A stretch of 64,000 bases of DNA from Branchiostoma floridae (lineage: Eukaryota > Chordata > Leptocardii > Amphioxiformes > Branchiostomatidae). The stretch is from positions 15,175,525 through 15,239,524 of the forward strand of contig NC_049992.1 in assembly GCF_000003815.2 (NCBI RefSeq). The letters are read 5' to 3'. Below, one piece after another: positions 58,601-64,000 of the stretch. The notes beneath the pieces were generated by a model, which saw only the letters and a program-made list of their open reading frames with translations, did not search any database and was not told where the DNA came from. The translations under genes were made by a program, and so were the position numbers. The stretch's first letter is position 1, and each line of letters starts with the position of its first letter.

Positions 58601-59058
58601 ACTGAATTTAAGGACTGGAATTGTTTACTGTGATCGATTTTTTTGTATTGTAATTTGTATGAAATCTTTACCATCTACCTGTAGGTGTTGAAGGAGGTTT
58701 TGATGTGAGTGAAGAAGGTCGCTATGAGATCCAGGAAGAGATAGCCATCGTGGTGATGCCTGGATACGAGTCCTTCCCATACCCAAGTATAGAGGACACA
58801 CCTGTGCAGGTGAGCAGAACAAAGATGTAAAACATACCATCATCTCTGCAATAAAATTCCCCCTCCCCAACTGAAAGTACCCATTGGGCATAACTTCAGA
58901 ATCTAATAAAAGCACAATCCAGAATAAAAGTACTTGGTCCAGTTAGCCTGTGTTTACGCAATCTCTTGCTCTCTTGCAAAATTTGGTTGTACTTTCAAGA
59001 ATGTTTTTAGCAAATTTGATTTCTATTTAGGTCTTTGATGAAGCAGATTTGTGTACTT

Positions 59059-59111
<53 letters not shown>

Positions 59112-62100
59112 ATGCAGGGCTCAAAATACACATACTTAACTTGCAATTTGCTCGTAATTTTTGAGATTTGCACGTAAAAATATTCTGAACTTGCAATCTT
59201 GCATGTTGAAAATACCTGGCCTATAGTAAAAATACTGAAGCCACAGTGCCTTTGTTTGGCTAACGGGGATTGTCACCGGTCGTCAGAAGGTGTTATAAAT
59301 AATCAAATTTGGCTTTGCTGCAAACTTACATGCTTATTATGTGGATATCTTGCCAAAATTTGAAGTTCTGTCTATATTTTCATGCGCCGATTTCTGTCCG
59401 TCAAAAGTGACAGAATGAGCAAAATTCTCATCCAAAAGTCCACCAAAGTACAGAATGATGGATGCTGGCTAGAACACTGCTGTATAGACTAGTGGTATTT
59501 TGCATGTAAATTTTTCTAATTGCACATTAAATTTTTGCCAACTTGCAATTTTGCATGTAGCAAAAAAAAAGTATTTCGACCCCTGGTATGGTAAATCAAT
59601 GTTTTAAATGCAAGCCATATTTACTGCAGAAATTTACTGCATATGAATGCACATCTTGTTAGTTTGAATTTTTTCACTGTATAAACTAACTAACTAACCA
59701 ACAACCATTGACAAATACATGATCTCTTTGGTCCTTCAGCAATGCAGAAGTAACAGCGTTTGTCTTTTGTTTACATTCCTTGACAGATCCAGTTGGCGAT
59801 AGAAGGTATCCTGAAGTCCTCAGGTGCTGACAAGCAGTCTGCAGTGGAGGCCTGGGATGGGGAAGTCAGACAAGTTAGCAAGTAAGTCCCAGTCATTGTG
59901 TACCTAAATAATGATTTTCTGGGTATGGCACTGGTACTGGGTCGGGGCTCGAAATACCCACTTGCCCACTTAAAAATGCAACCACATCTTGCTTTGCGAA
60001 ACTTATTTTAAACCCAGGTTGCACACTGAGCAACCTAAAATTTTGCTGTTGGAACACTGCTTTTTCCCCACCTACATGCATAAGCTTTTGTATTTATTTT
60101 TTGATAACATAAAACATATTACATACATTGTAGTTACATATAACTGGAAGAAAAGATAATGGATAAGTAGCTGATTTGAAGAAAGTAACAATTTGAAAGT
60201 GGGGCAACCTGAAATGTTTATGGCGCAACCTGGCTTTTGACTCAGGTTGCCACTTGGACAACCTGGCTGAAAAAAGTATTTCGGGCCCTGTGGGTACAGG
60301 TACACATCCCTGAGAGAATTTACACCTTTTTTTTTTACTTATTGGTCACCACATAACAAGGCCTGAAGGCCACTCAAGCTTACGGGTTACACGATTACGT
60401 TACGAGGGCTGCTCGGGAGATTCCCTACCCTTTTTTGGCCGGAATGGTTTGATCCGCTCATGTTCGCACGTGCGGCGGGTTCTTTGATATACAAAAGCTA
60501 CTTATGACAGAGTTGGATGTAACAGTAACTTCTAAGAAGATCCTTTGCCTATATTTCTTCTGATTGAGTTTGATCCACGTTTTGTGCCTTTCAGACATGC
60601 AGATAAGCTAGAGCAGCTGAATAATGGAGTCAAGGTGCCTCCCAAGTAAGTCATGGAACATTGTTTGTACTATTGTTTGTAACCTTAAGTATACCAGGGC
60701 CATATGTGTTGCCATGGTGACTTGTACAATCTGTAGCATCCAATGGCAAACACATAGTGATTGCTTGTGTTGTTGTTTGTTTTGTTCTTTTTGTATACTG
60801 TAAATGCAGAAATGTTCGCGGTGGATTAATGTTTGCGGTTTTTGCGGCGGCTGCTTCACCGCGAATTTAAAACCACCGCAAACATTTTTCCATAATAGTA
60901 AGAGACTGCAGTGCATGGTGCTACCGCAAAATCAAAACCACCGCAAAAAGTCCATTTTACCGCTAGCGCGAAATTAAATCCCCGCGAACTTAAATGCATT
61001 TACAGTATCTGGTAAACCGCCTTATGGCATAACATGCCAGGTTTGTACTGAACAGTACAACTTACTACAAGCTTCATATCTGGACAGATTTATTTGAGCC
61101 ACTCACACCGTGAAAGACCCCTACTCTTTCTGGTAAGTGGTTTGGGTTCTTTAACATGCTCGAGGTGTGACACTCCTCAAACACAGGACCTCCATGTAAT
61201 CTCCTATCCAAGGGACGCCCCTAGCCGGAGATAGGTGCTAATTTTCACCTGAGTGAAGTGAGGAAAGCTGTGTTAACTGCCTTTCACAAGGACACAAGAT
61301 GAGACACATCAGCGGATTCTATAAGAGTTGTTGGTTACATAAAGGTTAAAACCTTCCAATTTGACGTTTTTATTCCTTGACAAAGATATTTCTTGTTCTC
61401 TACCAACAGAGGCTGGAAGTGTTCTAGGTGTGACCTAGTAGAAAACCTGTGGATGAACTTGACAGATGGAAGCATCTCCTGTGGACGGAGGTACTTTGAT
61501 GGGTCGGGAGGGAACAACCATGCCGTAGACCACTTCAGAGAGACAGGATTTCCTCTGGCTGTCAAGCTGGGGACCATCACGCCTACCGGAGCAGGTTGGA
61601 ACTAGTCTAAATTAATACTTTGTATCATTGCAACACATTGAATAAAGAGGCTCTTTTTACACAACCACAGCTTTAATTTCTCAGATGTTACTGTGACCAT
61701 CTGTCACCTTCTTCAGGGCAATATGCTGCAGCAATATGTGTGGTAGCAATATGCATTTCTGCAGCACAATGTGAACCAGTCATAATTGCCCTGAAGAAGG
61801 TGACAGAAAGTCACCGAAACGTTGCTGAAAATATAATTATGGTTATATAAAAAGAGGCTGAGCCGCTCTTTATTCAGTGTTATACCAACGGGATGAACTA
61901 TTTACGTAGGTTAGAACACCATTTACAAAAAGGATGTTCTGTCTTGGTATCTAGATGGCAAATTAAACATATAGGCTGTGAGGTAGAAAGTGGGAAGTGA
62001 TCATTGTCCTGTAGTTCCACCAAGAACTGGTAGGTGGTGCTCATGGATGACCATTGTGCTTTTCTTGTCAGATGTTTACTCCTACGATGAGGATGACATG

Positions 62101-63424
62101 GTGGAAGACCCTCACCTGGCCAGACACCTGGCACACTTTGGTATCAACATGATGAGCATGGAGAAGGTAGGTGGGCTTAGGGGTTCATGTCTGGCCTTAT
62201 TTGTAATGCTTAAAGTTGTGATAGAAATGTAATACTTGTGGGAAGAATATAATCTCTCCTCCTCCGTTCATCACATTAGGTCTTGTGACCAAGATTCTTG
62301 TTTCTTCTGGCATTCCGTATAGTTGTTGATAAAGTAATGCACAGGCAGAATCCTGTCATACAGTACTGTAAATGCAGAAATGTTTGCGGTGGATTAATGT
62401 TCGTGGTTTTCGCGGTGACCACTTTACTGCAAACTTAAAACCACCGCGAACATTTTTCTATTATGGTATTAGATTGCAGTCTATGGTGTTACCGCGAACT
62501 TAAATCCACCGCGAAAAGTCCCTTTTCCCGCTACCACGAAATTAAATCCTCGCGAACTTAAATGCATTTACAGTACAATACATAAAGTATTCTTTTGATT
62601 GTAGCAGGGTTCTAGCCAGCATCTGTCCTTCCGTTCTTTGACAGAATTTTGCTGCTGGGGGCGACAAAAAAATTTGCCCTGCTGTCCTTTGTGACGGACA
62701 AAAATCTGCATATAAAGATATTACTGTAATTCACTTTGTGTTCACGGTACTAAACTTTAACGGGCTGAGAAAATTTAACTTGTTCTCGGAACTAAATGTT
62801 CACTGTTGTGGCAAGTGCACATGAAAAAAGTCTGTGAATTATTTGTTATCAGTAATGATAAGTTCACGTTACAGTCATCACCGTGAAAACCGTGAACATA
62901 ACAGTACATTGAAAAAGTCAGGAATGATTGAACTAAGCTTAATCTACTAGCAAAATTTGCCCCTCAAAATAAAGGAATATAGCAATTTAGAGGGTCTAGT
63001 TTTAAAAAATTTTCCCAGCGAGCATACCACCGGACCCCTCTAGGACCATTACGCCTTTGACAGGATTTTCATTCAAAATCCAGAGGATGGACAAAAATTT
63101 CAGGCTGGCTAGAACACTGGACTGTAAATAGTTTGGAGTTTGTGACACAGTATTGTTCATGCATCTGTGTGTATGGTATTCTTTCCATCTTAACATTTGT
63201 CTATTATTTCTATAAACAACCACAACCCAGACCGACAAGACAATGACGGAGCTTGAAATCGACATTAACCAGAGGGTGGGGGAATGGGCGACCATCCAGG
63301 AGTCGGACAAACAGTTGAAGCCCATGTACGGTCCAGGGTACACCGGGATGAAGAACATGGGAAACAGCTGTTATCTCAACTCCGTCATGCAGGTCATCTT
63401 CACACTACCAGACTTCCGGAAAAG
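52613..63424 (+). CDS. USP5: Ubiquitin carboxyl-terminal hydrolase 5 (isopeptidase T), first 9 coding exons, 3'-partial
   Basis: Exons: 52613-52717, 57485-57613, 58188-58257, 58685-58809, 59787-59881, 60595-60645, 61410-61594, 62072-62166, 63231-63424. All phases agree and encode about 349 aa collinear with human USP5. In order: the N-terminal cryptic zinc-finger region ([37 protein letters not shown]), then the UBP zinc finger with ligands C196, C199, C216 and H229 ([22 protein letters not shown]), then [13 protein letters not shown] and [12 protein letters not shown], then the Cys box [19 protein letters not shown] with catalytic C332 (human C335). The enzyme disassembles free polyubiquitin by gripping the free C-terminal Gly-Gly with the zinc finger. 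The His box and UBA domains lie beyond the right edge. The exon 7 donor is a weak GTTGGA. Intron 1 is 4.8 kb. Confidence 0.96.
54250..54390. repeat. Short inverted-repeat element
   Basis: AGCTCCTTAGCTCTAGGGCT and its imperfect inverse (AGTCCTGGAGCCTAGGAGC) flank about 90 bases in USP5 intron 1. It may be a small MITE. Confidence 0.45.
55529..55833. mobile_element. hAT-like element, CAGGGCTCGAAAT family, copy B
   Basis: Ends CAGGGCTCGAAATTCATTTT and CCAGTATTTCGAGCCCTG with a perfect 5-bp target duplication AAGAG (55524-55528 and 55834-55838). Nearly the same interior as the copy at 27694-28021, with extra GGGTGCACC repeats. It lies in USP5 intron 1. Confidence 0.9.
55997..57202. mobile_element. 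1.2-kb DNA element with CACCTCTCAAATA inverted ends
   Basis: Ends CACCTCTCAAATAGAAGTACC and, inverted, CACCTCTCAAATAAACGTACC. The left part has GAATAAAAGTACCCCCCGGA direct repeats; the right part contains an embedded GGTACCGGTAC-type hAT end (about 56870-56950). A 92-codon minus frame at 56342-56620 shows no known domain. It lies in USP5 intron 1. Confidence 0.6.
57840..58010 (+). mobile_element. Degenerate SINE-like fragment
   Basis: AGTTTGATTCC resembles a Pol III B box, and the following TCATTCCTCGGGACGGGACG resembles the AGGACGT-type body of other SINEs here. No clear A box. It lies in USP5 intron 2. Confidence 0.35.
59063..59107. repeat. (TA)n microsatellite
   Basis: About 22 TA units directly left of the transposon at 59115, in USP5 intron 4. 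Confidence 0.9.
59115..59585. mobile_element. hAT-like element, CAGGGCTCGAAAT family, copy C
   Basis: Ends CAGGGCTCAAAATACACATA and GTATTTCGACCCCTG with a perfect 5-bp duplication GTATG (59110-59114, 59586-59590). The interior has TTGCAATTTTGCATG-type repeats and a GGCTAGAACACTG end of another family at about 59468. It lies in USP5 intron 4. Confidence 0.85.
59943..60290. mobile_element. hAT-like element, CAGGGCTCGAAAT family, copy D
   Basis: Ends CGGGGCTCGAAATACCCACT and GTATTTCGGGCCCTG with a perfect 5-bp duplication TGGGT (59938-59942, 60291-60295). The interior is rich in CAACCTGG/CAGGTTGC inverted words. It lies in USP5 intron 5. Confidence 0.85.
60395..60492 (-). mobile_element. SINE body fragment
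   Basis: GAGGGCTGCTCGGGAGATTC, TTGGCCGGAATGGTTTGATC and GCGGCGGGTTCTTT match the SINE at 15945-16035. Both ends are truncated. It lies in USP5 intron 5. Confidence 0.7.
60796..61006. mobile_element. MITE, TACTGTAAATGCAGAAATG family, copy 1
   Basis: Ends TACTGTAAATGCAGAAATGT and TTAAATGCATTTACAGTA, 211 bp, with several CCACCGCAAA/GCGGTGG inverted words inside. Collinear with 62364-62575. It lies in USP5 intron 6. Confidence 0.85.
61125..61320 (-). mobile_element. SINE fragment
   Basis: GGTTCTTTAACATGCTCGAG, ACACAGGACCTCCATGTAAT and TGAGTGAAGTGAGGAAAG match the right part of the SINE at 16030-16150. The tRNA-like head is degraded (CAGCGGATTCTATAAG). It lies in USP5 intron 6. Confidence 0.65.
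62364..62575. mobile_element. MITE, TACTGTAAATGCAGAAATG family, copy 2
   Basis: Ends TACTGTAAATGCAGAAATGT and CTTAAATGCATTTACAGTA, 212 bp, collinear with 60796-61006. It lies in USP5 intron 8. Confidence 0.85.
62605..63119. mobile_element. hAT-like element, CAGGGTTCTAGCC family, with nested MITE
   Basis: Ends CAGGGTTCTAGCCAGCATCT and GGCTGGCTAGAACACTG. Flanks GATTGTAG (62597-62604) and GACTGTAA (63120-63127) agree at 6 of 8 bases. It contains the complete TACTGTAATTCAC MITE at 62722-62906. It lies in USP5 intron 8. Confidence 0.7.
62722..62906. mobile_element. MITE, TACTGTAATTCAC family, copy 2 (nested)
   Basis: 185 bp, nearly identical to 1507-1692, with the same ends (TACTGTAATTCACTTTG; GTGAACATAACAGTA). 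It sits inside the element at 62605-63119. Confidence 0.8.
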
Positions 63425-64000
63425 GTTAGCAAATGGTCCATTCGTGTTGTTGTGTTTCTTTTAGTTTTATTTTAGGCCACCCCAATTTAATTGGCTGCTT
63501 CTTGGTTGCCTGTCCATTTTTTGCGTTTCGTCGCCCAATGTATTGGGTTTTACCTTCAGTGGTTGCTTCGGTGCATGGATGCATGCTTGGTGCTTGGTTT
63601 GGTTCAACACGACCGCATGCAACTGCTACAACTGTATGTTCGGAAATACCATTGCATTGTGGTTTCGGACTTCAATATCCTGGAAAATGGCCATATAACA
63701 TCTATTCCACAAGATTGCACAAGAACAAAAAATGATTTTATCAAGAAAGCGACCGAAAATCGACATAAATAAGACTATGTAGTGAGGTTAAAGAATAATG
63801 TACACTCAGATACAATAGACGTGACAACTTAGCTCAATCGGTAAAGTCATACGCCTTCGGATCCGAAAGGTCCTGGTTCGACACCGAGAGTGGATTTTTT
63901 TCTTTTATAGATATTCTATTTATTTATTGATATTATATTTTTATATATCATTTTTTTAAATTTTAGTATTCATTTCATGTATGCAAGGCCTTTGTCTTAT
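63425..64000. other. Start of USP5 intron 9; no further exon seen
   Basis: A GT donor follows exon 9 (AG|GTTAGC). The next USP5 exon is not within the window. The sequence holds a possible MITE end at 63475 (GGCCACCCCAATTTAATTGG), a tRNA-like stretch at 63824-63895, and AT-rich sequence. Confidence 0.6.
63824..63895 (+). repeat. tRNA-like sequence with T-run, probably a tRNA-derived element
   Basis: TTAGCTCAATCGGTA resembles an A box / D arm and GGTTCGACACC a B box / T arm, at tRNA spacing, followed by a T-run like a Pol III terminator. However, the acceptor stem and anticodon stem do not pair, so a functional tRNA is unlikely. Confidence 0.35.

Noticed and set aside
63824-63895. Functional tRNA gene
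   Set aside because: A and B boxes and a T-run are present, but acceptor and anticodon stems do not pair.

Overview
The window is animal nuclear DNA: multi-exon genes with GT-AG introns, microsatellites, and many short inverted-repeat transposons and tRNA-derived SINEs. Gene content fits an invertebrate deuterostome, most likely a lancelet (Branchiostoma). That species call is inference from gene families and repeat style; no marker gene settles it. All exon models below were built by eye from splice sites, reading phase and protein motifs. Four of the five main models close in frame. The kinase model needs one base removed.

Layout. (1) 182-5408, minus: a complete eight-exon TNF-receptor-superfamily gene (393 aa) with signal peptide, cysteine-rich repeats, one membrane span and a short tail without a death domain; a possible 5' exon lies near 6.3-6.5 kb. 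(2) 6.5-21.6 kb: about 15 kb without a convincing gene, filled with MITEs, a SINE, two minisatellites and a 177-bp tandem duplication. (3) 22150-30553, plus: a Polo-like protein kinase gene with a 7-kb first intron; its last exon carries a one-base frame disruption in the ATP-binding lobe, and the catalytic-loop HRD is HCD. (4) 30.8-37.8 kb: repeats and a 100-N assembly gap at 34483-34582. (5) 37787-43741, plus: a complete six-exon secreted F-type (fucose-binding) lectin with an N-terminal coiled coil (263 aa). (6) 45237-48860, minus: a complete five-exon CDCA3/Tome-1 homologue (254 aa). (7) 48.9-51.6 kb, minus: the 5' half of a Ty3/gypsy-like LTR retrotransposon (LTR, primer-binding site, gag with an in-frame stop), with no pol and no second LTR. 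(8) 52613-63424, plus: the first nine coding exons of USP5 (isopeptidase T), through the catalytic cysteine; the gene runs off the right edge.

The most informative feature is the head-to-head pair CDCA3-USP5, which are also head-to-head neighbours on human chromosome 12p13. Between them lie three CCAAT boxes and a CHR-like site, as expected of a cell-cycle promoter, but an LTR element now separates that promoter region from the CDCA3 start codon. TNFR, lectin and kinase look like separate immune or signalling genes, not an operon-like system. No CRISPR, phage or bacterial defence system is present.

The transposon layer is rich: at least four 'CAGGGCTCGAAAT' elements (three with perfect 5-bp target duplications), two pairs of 'TACTGTA' MITEs, hAT-like elements with 8-bp target duplications, and one clearly nested insertion inside a lectin intron.
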